Under the pieces are notes generated by a model, which saw only the letters and a program-made list of their open reading frames with translations, made no database searches and was not told the origin of the DNA. Of a stretch of 64,000 nucleotides of DNA, positions 25,457 through 37,800 are shown piece by piece. Origin of the DNA: Saccopteryx bilineata (lineage: Eukaryota > Chordata > Mammalia > Chiroptera > Emballonuridae); NCBI RefSeq assembly GCF_036850765.1, contig NC_089493.1, forward strand, positions 11,037,632-11,101,631. Direction: 5' to 3'. The translations under genes were made by a program, and so were the position numbers. How positions within the stretch are numbered: position 1 is the first letter of the stretch; each line of letters begins with the position of its first letter.

Positions 25457-25835
25457 TTTGTATTTTTATGAAGTAAGAAGTGGGGAGGGGGGGGAGAGGG
25501 AGGCATGGCAGACAGACTCCCGCATGCGCCCAACCGGGATCCACCCAGCATGCCCACCAGGGGGCGATGCTCTGCCTATCTGGGGCGTTGCTCCATTGCA
25601 ACCGGAGCTATTCTAGCACCTGAGGCAGAGGCCATGGAGCCATCCTCAGTGACTGGGCCAACTTTGTTCCAATGGAGTCTTGGCTGCAGGAGGGGAAGAG
25701 AGAGATAGAGAGAAAGAAGAGGGGAAGGGTAGAGAAGCAGATGGGCGCTTCTCCTGTGTGCCCTGGCCTAGAATCAAACCTGGGATTTCCACATGCCAGG
25801 CCAATGCTCTACCGCTGAGCCAATCAGCCAGGGCC
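25457..25835 (-). mobile_element. Rhin-1 SINE, one-unit type
   Basis: More diverged copy, with a single gccccctggtgggc unit and a tggaaatcccaggtttgatt B-box region. Target duplication tctatcaacattttt (25442-25456) versus tctatcaatattttt (25836-25850). Confidence 0.93.
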
Positions 25836-28353
25836 TCTATCAATATTTTTAAATGGAAGAGGAACAGTACCTACTTCACTTCATTAGAAGGATTGGTAGG
25901 TGGTTTAAGTGAGATAAATGTAAAGTGCTTAACATAGCATATGATGTGTGCCCCACAAATATTAATATTAATAGTGTTACTATTATTATTACCTGCACAA
26001 GGAGTAAAAATAGAAGATATCTGGAGAAAAACATAACTATTCAGTTTTAGGACGCAGGTAGACCAAATCCCATTGCACTGAGTGTGTGTTTTTATATTTG
26101 TGGACCTCCCAATGTATAAGTCATCACCAAGACTTGACAATGAAGACTTTGATCATTTTCATATCCATTATAAAAGGAAATTATTAGACTTGCTTGCTTT
26201 GCAGATTTACCTTCTTGGTGCTAGTGTTATTTCTTATATCCATTAGAATTAATATGCCATCTCAACAAGCAATCAACTTGTTGTCAGCAGAGAAGATGGA
26301 GCCACATTGCGCACTGGGGAGCAAGGGTCAGTTAACTTTGGGTTTCAATTGAAGAAACAGAAAATCATTAAGAATTAACTGAGGCTGTGAATAAAAAGAC
26401 ACCTCAGTTGCATTTTAGCTTACTTACAGAACATTAGCACAGAAAGGGGCCTGAGAGCCCATCTGGAATATTCTTCATATGCGGAAACTGAGGCCTGGAG
26501 AAGGGAAATGATTATCCAAGTTTTCCTAAGAGTCAGTAGCTGAACTGAGACAAAAATGTGGTTCTTCCGGGTACAATGCACTGCCCATGTGCAGACACAG
26601 CCTCTAGCCTTAGTGTAGTGGTGCCCAAACTTGCAGTACAAAAGAATCACCGAGTGAGCTAGTTAAAAGTTCGGTAACTCTTATTCAGAAGTCCCAGCTT
26701 GGGAACCAGAATTTCATGTTCCAAGCTCCCTCCGTGATTCTGATGGTGTTCAGATCACACTTAAGGAAACATGCTGCACTGTTTGTAGCCTGTGAGGGCT
26801 GGTCTGCTGAGTGTTCCCCTATCTTCCAACCTCTGTTATGCAGAACAAGAGCACAGTGTGTAGATAACAGTGACAAGTCACAAAACAGCTGTGGGTATAA
26901 AAGCAAAAACACAAATCATCCCCCCCCCGAAACTGTCATAATTTACACATTAAAAGTTGCAATTAAATAAATGGGTTTCTCAGTTACCAAACTGAATGAT
27001 TTTATCTTAATCAAAGGGCTTCAAAGAGAAAAAACAGCCGCCCAGGACCAGGCAGGTCCGCGATGACCTCAGAACTGGTGGTCACGAAGGAAAAGCCCCA
27101 ACAAGCCCATCAGAGTAAGCTCTGGCAGCCTTATGCTCAAAGTCAGCTCCTTTCAGTTCTGAGCTGGGGCAGGATCACAGTAACAGTGACTAGACTTACA
27201 ACTGCTGAAAAATTATACGATAAGCAAATTTATAAATTTCTACATCATTTATATTCACTATAATAATGCAGAACTGTAAATATAAGCAAAAACAAGTTCA
27301 ATATCATTATTTCATCATTTTTATGAAAGTAGATTTAAATTTTTTTTTTAATTATAAACACATCTTACTAAATAAACCATTAAGAGTTCTCTTAGGAGAG
27401 TTAGTCATAATGAAAAGGCAAAAGGAACCCCCACCACCCACCCATTTCCCAAATTCCGGTATTTCTGCACAGTGAAACTTCGGTTATCATCCCTTCAAAA
27501 AACAAAATCCTCAGTGCTTTCAAGTGAAGACAACGGATGTTTGAAAAGTTCATTTTCTGCAAAACTTCCTTTCATTAATGTTTGGTTTTCCATTCGATTC
27601 ACCCAAATACAATGTTGAATGGCTGTGTGGTAGGTGTTACTGTATTCCTTTTCATGGGGGAGAAGAATTTGGTAAACAAGATAATGAATTGACTGCAGAC
27701 CTCAGCAGGAAGGGGAAGGGCCCTGCGTGCTCTCAGGTTTCCGGACTAAAGCACCAGCGACACCACACCCTGTACGCTATAGACAGCATAGAGACCCTGC
27801 ATCACTTGGCCAACACTTTGTAATTAACTAATGATTGTTACTTAAATTGGGAACACTTCTTAGAGATTTTCTTTTTCTCTAAGAGATTTCCTTTTATATA
27901 ATCTCTTGGGTTTAAAGACAGGAAAAATAGTCTCAGAGAGATACTGTGACTTAACTCCTCAAAAAAAAAATTAACAGAATTAAGTCAGTGCGTTTGGGCT
28001 GCTTGTCCATCTCCACCTCTTATATTTGCAGCAGGTCAAATTGTTATGTCTTCGCTCCCAAATCATTTCAACAAGAGTCTCCATAATAAGCAGATTAGGG
28101 GAGAAAAGATAAATTTCTTTTTTACTTTAACTCCATTCCCAGCCCATTCCCCTGCAATTCAGGCCCACTTGGACAACATCCCTCTGGCCATAGAACAGCA
28201 AGATGTTAGGATGGAAAACACCATAATTTAGTTTCAGCGCAAGAAAGGCTTTGGCCACGCAAGGATCTTTCAACCAATTTATTCCAATAACAACAGTGTC
28301 CAGTTTCTATAAGCATCCATGTACATTTTCAAAGTTTTCGAGGAAGTGCTCAC

Positions 28354-28658
28354 CGTGTTGGCCATGCTGTAGTAAAGGAACTAGATCCAGGAGAGTCACC
28401 AAAGTCACGTAGAGGCCTTGATAGTCCAAGGAAGGGTAGTCTGACAAGTGAGCATCACGACTTTGCAGGCCGCGTTCAGAGGGAGCATCTCGCAGGACGC
28501 TGTAAAGGAGGGAGCGAGTAACAGTAGGGTTGATGGAACTGACCTGCGGTCTTAGAGATGGGGTGAGTGGGAATGGCACAGGAAAAAGACACATGGTCAT
28601 GGGCACTGTCAAATTGGAGGCATCTTGGTTTTCCTTCTTCCCTGTGCGGGACAAAATG
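28354..28658 (-). CDS. UNC79: UNC79 coding exon, second in window
   Basis: A 305-nt exon preceded by a C-rich acceptor (cccccaacag) and followed by the donor gtgagc. It encodes 101 full codons, about residues 49-149, starting ILSRTGKKENQ and ending DLVPLLQHGQH. The first base completes Ser from the previous exon. The final g joins at of the next exon to make Asp. Motifs seen: a Pro-rich stretch (FPVPFPLTPSLRPQ) and a hydrophobic helix-like segment GLYVTLVTLLDLVPLL, fitting the N-terminal helical-repeat architecture. An open frame runs past the donor into the intron (…GEHFLENFENVHGCL); that tail is intronic, not protein. Compared with the human protein as I remember it, only a few substitutions are apparent. 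Confidence 0.97.
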
Positions 28659-31600
28659 CTGTTGGGGGGACAAAGAAAAAAAAGAGACAACAAAGACACA
28701 AAGAACAGCACATTACATTGAAATGACACTCTAAAACAAATAATAAAACACCAGATACATCCCACATAAGATGCAATTGCCACACCAGGAGCATCTACAA
28801 ATCTAGTGCAGGTCACATGGCTCTCTGCTCAGGTACCAATAACGCAAGGTTTGTTTTGTGGAAGTTGCATTGCATCTCATGTGTTATCTGGTTAGTAAGG
28901 AGCAAAAATATAAAAATGCATGTTTCAGTGCCGAACCCATGTTTTACAGTTTATTGATCTGGGGAAGGAAAAGTTTCCAGGAAGGAAGACAACGGCTTTG
29001 TCTAACCAGTTAAGGCTTTTAATCTTAATTAAAAGGAGCTTTTAAAGCAAAGGAGGTTTTCAGCAAGACTATCTTAATCAGGTAAATGAAAACCTGCAAA
29101 ATATAGGTATGGCACTTGCAGAAACATGTTTTAGCAAAGAATAAACATGTGCGTTTATTAAGAAACTCTTAAAAATCACATGTTTATTGCATCAAAATAA
29201 TGTCTATATGTATATTATGATACTGTTTCATGACATTCTGTCAGTATCATTTGAGATAATGAAATTTAAACAGGCATATGAATTTAGAAATAATACATAT
29301 TTCTAAAATGTTAGCTAAACTACATTGGAAAAGCTGTAAAATAATATATATTAGATGGTCCGTAGCATATGTTTGTGAACTAATGATAATGGTTATTTAT
29401 GTGTGTGTGTGTTTTTTTTTAATTTTGCATGTTGGGAAGGAAACATTTTATTTTATGAATACAAACAGTGGTTTATTAAATAGTTACCTTCAAAATTCTA
29501 AAGACCAAGCAAGCAGTAACTGTCATGTGGCTAGCTGTATATCAGACAGTAAGATCTCATATATTACTGCTGCTACTTACGTCATTATTCAACAAAACTC
29601 ACTAAAAACTAAAGGAAAGACAATTTAGAAAGTTAAAAAAAGTTTAATGGGAATAAAAATAAATTCTAAAATAAACTGGCCTTCTTTTAGCCTTCATTTT
29701 TAAATAAAAACCATTTAGTAAAAGCAATAAAGCAGAAAAGTTGTTAATTTAAAAATAGAAGAAATGACTATGTAGCCAAATGTTTAGGTTTTTTAAATGA
29801 GGTTATACTATTTATTATTAAAGACAACAACTATACATTTTAATGATAATATCTACTGCACTTACAACGTGCGTTTATGTTTATCAAAATAGATAAGCAT
29901 TTATAAATGTTTCATTACATAAAAATAATCTTGGTTTACACTTGTGTATCAAACATTACTAAGTTCTTAGTTAATGATATTACATTTACAATTTTACAGT
30001 GGGGTGAAGAATTGGTTAGTGTCAAGCATGCTTGCTATTCCAAATTTACATTTATTTTTATTTATTCTTAGTGCAAAATATGTTACAATGTAAGAAAAAT
30101 GACTACATGCTTTTTATTTTCCATGTGCCTAATTTACCTCGATTTCCTTTGTCTTCTGCTACCCAATGTCCAGGGAAAAACAATTAATAATAATAAAATA
30201 ATTTCAGAATAGTTTTGTAATACTTCTTAGCAATAAATAACAAGATTTAGTGTCAGTTTTTTTACTTTTAAAGGGGTTTAATTTACCTTTTTGTGTGTGT
30301 GTGATGTACTTAACTTGGTAAGCTTCTACTTTATAATGGGATAATATCAACATTCCAGTTACCTCTGCCTGCCTACATCTGATATGAATACCACCAAATT
30401 TCCCATCAGACTTTATACTTTCCTCAATTCAATTACTCCTAAAAGCACCACCTTCAAATGTCATATTCTTAATAATAAGCCAAATCACCAAAAAGCTATT
30501 TTAATCCTGTAGTATTCTATCCTGCTGGAAATGCCTTTAGAATCACAACGCATATTACTCAAAAACATTATTTCCCAAACTGCAGCCCTAAATTAGCCTA
30601 CTACTAGCATCTTTTCATAGATCCACAGATGTGGATCTTAAGAGGAGTGGTATAAAAAGAAAAATGTTGCCATTGAGAATAAAATTTTCTGTTTATCATA
30701 TATTAATGCTGCCCTTTAAATTAAGTCTAACTTTTTCCTTGGTGGGGAAAATGTAGTACATTATATCTTCAAATATATACATTGGTATCTTTGTCAAAGT
30801 TTGACACAATTTGACAATCACTACTACATCAACTGGGAGGCTCTACTTTGATATTTTTCCCTTCCTGTGTATGCAAGGCTCAACAGTGAGGGCAGTAACC
30901 TTCACACGTGCAGGGAGGGAAGTGTGTGGGTGCTGAAAGAGTCAACTTCCCTCTTGCTGCCTTTAGCTTAATAAGTAAGTGAGGCTGAGAAAAAAAAAAT
31001 GGCTGAAGATGAGTTATCCATGAAACCAGCTTTAAATTACCATTCATGTTTCAATGTAAGGAAATGTTTTCATTTGTGAAAAAACTTAAGAAGGGCTCAT
31101 GAATAAATGTACAATGTGTTGTGATTTTATGATGTTTTGTGAATTTTATTCAGAAAAAAAATAAACACTTATTTCCCCAACCAAACGGTCTAACTTGGGA
31201 ATCATAAAACCATCTTCCCCATTTGAAATGTTTCCCCAGACGTCTGTACATCCAACCAAAGGGAATATTAAGAACATCCTGTGGAGAAGAGTTTGACCCA
31301 CCAGCCAACTTTGCATCTTTCCTTCTCCCTCCTGAGATCCTCTTTATCAAGCATTTACTTCCAACATCAAGAGAAATCAAGAGAAGATCTCTGTGGGTGT
31401 TGGTAAAGATGAGAAGTTGCCCCAAGGTATTTATAGCACAGAAAATTAATATGCAAAATAAACTTTCTATAAGATTATAAATGTTGACTTGAGTTGAATT
31501 TATGCACTCAACAAAATTTCCTTGATCATGCTATCCTCTGAAGCTACTCTGTGGACATCAAGTCAATAATTTGAAGGTCGATAGAGTCTTCCTAAGTAAT

Positions 31601-32689
31601 TAGGAATTATAATTCAATTAAGATTATTGAGCTGAAGCTAGACTCCCTTTTATAAACATATTAAACCTTTTCTTTTTCTAAAGAGTTAGCAGAAAGTAGT
31701 TTTCCCCAAACTTAATGATTTTGGAAAAGAAGTTATATGCTAGCAGCTTGAATAGCACCAGAAGAGAGCCCTGGGGGAAAGGATTTAAAAGAATGTTTGA
31801 CAAAAGAAGGCGGGAAACCTTTAAATGTTCTGCCAGATAAAAGGCAAGATCTTTGAAGAAGACCTTAGATGTTTAAAACATGAGCCCAGACTGCTTCTAA
31901 TATAAAATGGACAGACACTTCTGGTAGCAGTGAGGGAGAATTAAACTAGATGATCTTCATTGTTGTTTCTAATACTACAATAAAAACAAAACAGAAACTA
32001 AATCCTGAAGTTGTGCACAAAATGTGTGTCTGTTCCTACACTTTGTTTCCTACTAAATTAAAATGAATACAACTCAGCATTCAGATGAAGTTTATCCAGA
32101 AACTCAGTTCCCTGCTAGATGAAATAAAAGCTTCAGAAGGGTCCCTGCAACAGATGAAATTTGAACTAAAGTCGATTCAATTCTACAAATATTTATTGAT
32201 CTTCTGCTAAGGACCAAATACTGCACGAGGCTCAAAGGCCAACAAGCTGAATAACACACAGGACTCACCATCCACTAACCTAGAGTGCAGGAAACCTCCA
32301 TGAACTCTAACACGAGTCCAATTATGAGCTAAGTGGACATATGTGGACTGTTCAACCACTGATCTAGTCAGTTATGCTAACTCTAATCTCTCCTTTGCTG
32401 TGGATCAAATTCACTGAAGTTAAACAGCTAGGATAGCCTGTGCGTTGGGAAATATGTACACAACTCGACTGAAATCGATTAGAGTTCTACGTATGCGTGA
32501 ATACCAGAGGACTGTTATTCTAAAAAGGCGATTCTGACTCCACTGAAGCTACTGGAACTTTGAGTTGCATATTTTAACCAAAGTAATAAGCATTTTAATG
32601 TGTTTGAAAATAAGAAAGAGTTTACTCTGTGAGAATTCATCTCATTCTTTCTTCTTATTTCCTTCCAAGAATCTGAATTCTGAATGTAA

Positions 32690-32800
32690 AAATTATATAA
32701 AATGCTATGACTGTCTAATCACTATACTGTACACCTGAAACTAATACAAAATAATATTAAATATGAATTGTATTTAAAAGATTTTTAAACTATAAAAAAT
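32690..32800 (+). repeat. L1 3' end fragment
   Basis: The phrase actgtacacctgaaactaat (32725-32744) followed by acaaaataatattaaatatg is a hallmark of L1 3' UTR ends in laurasiatherian genomes. Confidence 0.65.
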
Positions 32801-33158
32801 GCAAAAAGAACCATCTTGTTTGTAAGTAAGAAATCTTACTGTCAATAATCTTGCACACCAAATATCTACACTACCTTATTTCTGTTGAACTTTCTAATAG
32901 CATAAATAAAATAAATATAAATATAATTGGTATGGATATATATACCAACAATGAAAGTGATTATAACTTAGCCCAACATATAGGACAATAGTTGTAAATT
33001 CTGCATCCCCATTAAACAAAAGAGATGATAGAGTTTTGGAGAAAAAAAACTGAGATATGAAAAATGAAGAAAGAAAATGCAGTGGGTTCAGCCCAGGAGC
33101 TGAATCTGTAAGTACTGAAGTCCAACCCGTGACACATTACATTCCTCAGTGTTCTTTA

Positions 33159-33159
33159 C

Positions 33160-33190
<31 letters not shown>

Positions 33191-33199
33191 TGTGTGTGT
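33159..33199 (+). repeat. (CG)8(TG)12 alternating purine-pyrimidine run
   Basis: Directly visible: about eight CG dinucleotides (33159-33174) followed by about twelve TG dinucleotides (33175-33199). Uninterrupted alternation of this type is the classic Z-DNA-prone sequence. Confidence 0.95.
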
Positions 33200-33287
33200 C
33201 CTACAGGCTGTCAGCTCTGCTCTGACCTGCTGTCCACAGTGAGAGATAGAGCTAAAACATCTGGAAACTGAAATACTGTCCACATCA

Positions 33288-33668
33288 GCCCTGGCCGGTT
33301 GGCTCAGCGGTAGAGCGTCGGCCTGGCGTGCGGGGGACCCGGGTTCGATTCCTGACCAGGGCACATAGGAGAAGCGCCCATTTGCTTCTCCACCCCCCGC
33401 CCCTCCTTCCTCTCTGTCTCTCTCTTCCCCTTCCACAGCCAAGGCTCCATCAGAGCAAAGATGGCCCGGGCGCTGGGGATGGCTCCTTGGCCTCTGCCCC
33501 AGGTGCTGGAGTGGCTCTGGTCGTGGCAGAGCGACGCCCCAGAGGGGCAGAGCATCGCCCCCTGGTGGGCAGAGCGTCGCCCCTGGTGGGCGTGCCGGGT
33601 GGATCCCGGTCGGGCGCATGCGGGAGTCTGTCTGACTGTCTCTCCCCGTTTCCAGCTTCAGAAAAATA

Positions 33669-33696
<28 letters not shown>
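33288..33696 (+). mobile_element. Rhin-1 SINE, two-unit type
   Basis: Full-length copy with intact A-box-like (tggctcagcggtag) and B-box-like (gggttcgattcct) promoter segments. Perfect 17-bp target duplication aaatactgtccacatca at 33271-33287 and 33697-33713, so a young insertion. A 198-aa open frame on the minus strand comes from this SINE and the neighbouring CG/TG run. Confidence 0.96.
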
Positions 33697-33702
<6 letters not shown>

Positions 33703-33959
33703 TGTCCACATCATCTCCACGTTTGCTCAATTTAACTTCCAAAAAAATGGTAAATCTTTGCTCTAAGACTTCCTTCCTTATCGTAATCTCAACGGGAGCC
33801 CAAACGAGTCTGTGGACTCACAATGGCAGCCAGCATTCCCAGAGGCCAAACTAAGTAAAAAGAAGTGTTCCTGTACCCTGAGAACTAGAAGTACTAAGGG
33901 AAAGCAGTGTGGCATAAATATTGAGAGTGTGCGCTGTGGATTACAACCACCAGGGTCAA

Positions 33960-34140
33960 ATCTTAGTTCCAACGCTTACTAGATATGTACCTCTGAGGAA
34001 TTTAACCACCCTATACTTTAGTTTCACTGCTTGCAAATGTGTTTAATAGTACACTTATTTCATAGAATTATTATAAGGATTGAATGAGATGACACATGTA
34101 AAGTGCTTAGAACAGTGCTTGGCACATATTACTATTATTA
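33960..34140 (+). repeat. MIR-like fragment
   Basis: It reads like MIR: tctgaggaatttaaccaccc, tttagtttcactgcttgcaa and agtgcttagaacagtgcttg in the usual order. Confidence 0.6.
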
Positions 34141-34265
34141 TTAGATAATGTTACTCTGATAATATTGGCTATTATTAGTATTGCCATTAGTAGCAGCTGT
34201 TGATGTCTCCCTTTGAAAATGGACCCTGTTCAATTGCATTAAATCTTCTCCAACAGCCTCTTGAC

Positions 34266-34478
34266 CAGTGGTTCTCAACCTTTCTAATGCCATGACCCGC
34301 AATACAGTTCCTCATGTTGCGGTGACCCCAAACCAAAAAATAATTTTGGTGGCTACTTCATAACTGTAATTTTGCTACAGTTATGATTCGGAATGTAAAT
34401 ACCTGATATGCATTATGTATTTTCCGATGGCTTTAGGCGACCCCACCGGGGTCGCGACCCACAGGTTGAAAACCGCTG
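34266..34478 (+). mobile_element. SPIN-like non-autonomous hAT element, 213 bp
   Basis: Left end cagtggttctcaaccttt and right end aggttgaaaaccgctg are inverted repeats. Perfect 8-bp target duplication ctcttgac at 34258-34265 and 34479-34486. The interior (gttcctcatgttgcggtgac, cataactgtaattttgctac) matches the SPIN family of short elements as I recall it. No coding capacity. Confidence 0.93.
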
Positions 34479-34528
34479 CTCTTGACCAAACTGCCTTAGC
34501 AGTAGTTTCACCATTAAAATGCTATCAC

Positions 34529-34948
34529 TGCCTGACCAGTAGTGGTACAATGGATACAGCATCAACCTGGGACACTGAGGTTCCTGTTTCAAAACTTTAA
34601 GGTCGCCAGCTTGAGTGCAGGCTCACCAGCTTGAACACGGGGTCACTGACTTGAGCATGAGATCATCAACATGATCCCATGATCCCATGGTCACTGGCTT
34701 GAGCCCAAAGGTCACTGGCTTGAGCCCAAAAGTTGCTGGCTTTAAGATCAAGGTCACTAGGTTGAGCCCAAGGTCTCTAGCTTGAGCAAGGGGTCACTGG
34801 CTCAGCTGGAGCCCCCCTTTGAAGCACTTTGGAAAAGCAATCAATGAACAACTAAGGTGCCACAACTATGAGTTGATGCTCCTCATCTCTCTCCCTTCCT
34901 GTCTCTCTCTCTCTCTTCCCTCTTGCAAAAAAAAAAAAAAAAAAAAAA
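34529..34948 (+). mobile_element. Long tRNA-derived SINE with internal tandem repeats
   Basis: Head tgcctgaccagtagtggtac, then several ggcttgagcccaaaggtcac-like units, CT-rich part and a 29-bp A tail. Perfect 13-bp target duplication aaaatgctatcac at 34516-34528 and 34949-34961. Confidence 0.92.
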
Positions 34949-36425
34949 AAAATGCTATCACCCATGATCATATTCTAATGACTCACTGTTCAAGAAAAGG
35001 GAGCCTCCATGTCTTGCAAACATGATTTCAGTATCCTAAATTTCTTAACTTTTTGGCATAATGACTAAGCTCTAAGCAGCAAGCTTCCAAGAGTCAACTA
35101 GGATGTCACAGTTTCTTTGTAAATGAAATTCCGAATTTGCTTCCTACTGAAAAGTGCCTTTCCATTTGAGAACTTTCAGAATTGGTGATAAAGGAAAGTG
35201 TTTCTCATGGAGAACACTGACCTCAAAGACAAAAGGAGGATCCAGGAGAACAGAATCAGATGCCTTGGTGTATCAAGTTATCTGATTATTACTGTAAAAA
35301 CCTGAGCTAATTATTCCACTGCAATTTGAAAAGAAGGAAATATAGGAAAGCAAGATCCCAAACTTACTCTACAAGTATAAAACCTATGAATCTCTGATCA
35401 ACAGAATCCCTTTAATACAGAGTGGGAATACTAACAGTTGTAAAGAAGAAAAGATATTCCAAAGAGTAAGAACAAAGAGACAGCAAGGACTGCGGAAGAC
35501 TAGCAACTGACTGGGCCATAGGAAGCCTCTTTCTGCAGAGCGTTCAGTCTGCCCACGCAAAGCCCTAGACCAGAACGAACCCCAGAACCACTGCAGTCAT
35601 TCCGAACTGGTGTTCTTTCCCTATCTACCACCTGTCTTACAAATTTTTTGTTGTTATATAGCTAAAAGAAACAGGAGCAAGCCACATTAATGAGTTTACA
35701 AAGTCAGATCTGGAGTGAGAAGATCGTGGCGATGGAAGAGACTACGCCTTCGAGTTCAATGGGAAGTCAGTGTTCCTCTCACTTCTTGGATGTTATTTCC
35801 CAAACAATGAAGCCTCCTCTTGAAAGGCCCACCTCCGCTTGTGTTTCCTAACGAGAACTGTGAAGCAGCTGGGCCGCTCCTTGTCTCTACCTTGTTGTAA
35901 AAGCAGACAGAATTTGTTTGTTTCTTGGCCCCCTAGAGAATCTCCATATCCACTCTGAAGCATGCTGAGCGCTTGAAGTGTTACACTGATTAAAAAGAAT
36001 TGTTTTTATCAGATATTATACTTCGAGAAATACAAAATACTACTGATGAACCTAAAATACTACGTGATTCTGGTTTTAAGACTGTTAAGTTCTTTCTAGT
36101 CTTAATTTTTAGCAATATAAATTCCCCTTTTAATCCCACTCTGCGTTGCTGCCAGACATATGTAACTTTTATCACACCAAAGATCTCCTGATAAGACGTT
36201 CAATGAGGAAAGCAGGCAGGCGCCGTGCAACCCGACCTTTTCTTCACGGAGGCCTGTGACCTGAACCGCTACAGACACCCAGAGATTGAGTCCGGACTCT
36301 GCCGGCAGCGCGGTAGGAAACATAAGGCCCTTCAAAACTGTCAGTTCGATAAAAGTTTAGATCCCAATCAATTCAGCAGTCCTACCTAATAATTCTCTCA
36401 AAACAGAGGATATTTTAAAGCTTAC

Positions 36426-36546
36426 CTTAATAAGGTCTGAGAAAAGTATTTCAGGGTGTTTGCAATATCTGTTCCTGAAGGTACAGGGTAAATGTTGTGG
36501 AGAACCCGGTTATGATATTCCTGTAAATACCGGATCTTGGAAGCAA
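36426..36546 (-). CDS. UNC79: UNC79 coding exon, first one seen in window
   Basis: A 121-nt exon. On the minus strand it follows an acceptor ending tttag and begins with two bases completing a Phe codon (t|tt), then encodes ASKIRYLQEYHNRV...TLKYFSQTLL (39 full codons, about residues 9-47). It ends with two bases (ag) before a gtaagc donor. The next exon starts with c, making Ser, so the junction is exact. This is the extreme N-terminus of UNC79, before the helical-repeat region. The preceding short exon should end in a phase-1 t and carry the start codon. An A-run on the plus strand at 36559-36578 lies just upstream of the acceptor and reads as a T-rich tract in the transcript. Confidence 0.95.
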
Positions 36547-37629
36547 CTAAATAAAAGCAAAAAAAAAAAAAAAAAAGAGGAAAAAGAAGAATCATCTTGT
36601 ACTATGTATTAGGTATGCAGTTTTGTTTTATTTTTTACCGATCAGATACAAAAGTTTAATCAGTATTTTAAGGAAAATATATAAATTTTTACTGGAATCC
36701 TATGACAGAAACATTACAAAAGACGTTTAATTTCTTATCATTGTATTCAGCACACAAAATTATTTTTTGTTATCTTGCTCAATATCCTTTTCATAAATTA
36801 TCTTTTGCTTTTTTTTAACACTAAGAAAGGTAGTACTCTAAATCATTTTATAGTCAACTCCAAGTTAACTTATTTTTAGCAAAACTGTAATAGATATAAA
36901 GCTCTACTTAACTAAAACTAAAGTAGAAAACTCAAAGGCCTTTCCAAAGGCTCTAAAAATCCTAAGGTAAAGGGGAGTCCATTGCACTACGGCATCAGTT
37001 GAAACCAGAATTTTAACTCAGTAAGTGATCATAAAAGCAGGCTTAGCAGATGTTTGAACTGTGAGAATACTAATAGATTAACTTTGTATTAAATAAGAAT
37101 ACAATGATTGGGTGGTAATAAAAATATAAAAACTGAATGTCACATATTTTTCTTCCAAGACATTTTCAGAAATTAGGAGGCTTCTTAAGCTTTCTGAGCT
37201 TGGCTGCCCGGATCTTCTGAAGATTCAGGAGGGACTACATGGGTTTATTTACCCTCCTAGACCTACCTGGAGTCACCAGCATTGTCCACACTCCTGACCT
37301 GACCTTTGACCTGGCTGCAGTGAATGGCCCAGTTCTAGTCATTCCTCTTTGCCAATCGCAAGGGGCCATGATGATCAACGTCTCTCAGGTCTCCTCTTCC
37401 ACAGAGCTCTCAACACTGTCCATTTGTCCTTTCAATCTTTAAGGCTACCAAGGGAGCCTTTAGGTAGAATGGCTCACTGTCAGCAGTTAACAGAAGACAT
37501 ATCAAGTCCTGGAGAAGCAAGGCCATGCTGTTCCCAACAGCCCGCGGGAATAGGCTCCTGGATGCATTTTAACTGAAATTCTGGCTTAAGCAATTTAAAG
37601 AACGTCAAAATGCTTTAGACAGGCATGGG

Positions 37630-37800
37630 ACATAGAATCACAGAATGGTGAAATATCAGAACCGGAAGGACCTTAAAGATCTTTCCCCAGAACCATCTCA
37701 TTTTAAAGACGGGGGAAATGAGGCACATTACGCCATGAAAGGCAGAACTGGACTAGAACTTAAAACACTGATTCCCAGCCAGTGCTCTTTCCGCTATGAT
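37630..37800 (+). repeat. MIR-like ancient SINE fragment
   Basis: The phrase agaatcacagaatggtgaaa (37633-37652), then ggaccttaaagatctttccc and a gggaaatgaggcac segment, follows the order of an ancient mammalian SINE. Subfamily uncertain. Confidence 0.45.

Larger units (their letters stand above)
24381..28353 (-). other. UNC79: UNC79 intron (4.0 kb)
   Basis: It contains two Rhin-1 copies (24678-25080, 25457-25835). The stretches 25100-25440 and 25860-28353 look unique and AT-rich, with no gene-like signal; the short open frames there lack splice or codon support. Confidence 0.85.
28659..36425 (-). other. UNC79: UNC79 intron (7.8 kb)
   Basis: It holds an L1 3' tail (about 32690-32800), a CG/TG run (33159-33199), a Rhin-1 copy (33288-33696), a MIR-like piece (about 33960-34140), a SPIN-like hAT (34266-34478) and a long SINE (34529-34948). 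In 28660-32690 and 34960-36425 I see only AT-rich unique sequence without gene signals. Confidence 0.85.
9029..36546 (-). other. UNC79: UNC79 gene, 5' coding part (six exons and five introns)
   Basis: Span of the recognised UNC79 exons. UNC79 is a very large cytosolic protein of repeated helices that, with UNC80 and FAM155A, forms the NALCN sodium-leak channel complex at the neuronal plasma membrane and sets resting excitability (established knowledge). Seen here: six exons on the minus strand with consensus splice sites. Their split codons join exactly (phases 2/2, 1/1, 2/1, 2/1, 2/0, 0/1), giving 876 coding bases without stop or frameshift. Exon spacing is about 7.8, 4.0, 9.0, 4.9 and 1.1 kb. 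The initiator exon (expected start MSTKAEQF) and the exon after 9029 were not found here, so the locus continues on both sides. Identity rests on my recall of the human protein; the length and perfect joins make it very secure. Confidence 0.95.

Noticed and set aside
33146..33742. A 198-aa open frame on the minus strand
   Set aside because: It is made of a Rhin-1 copy plus the CG/TG run (Thr-His and Arg-Ala repeats); no gene-like content.
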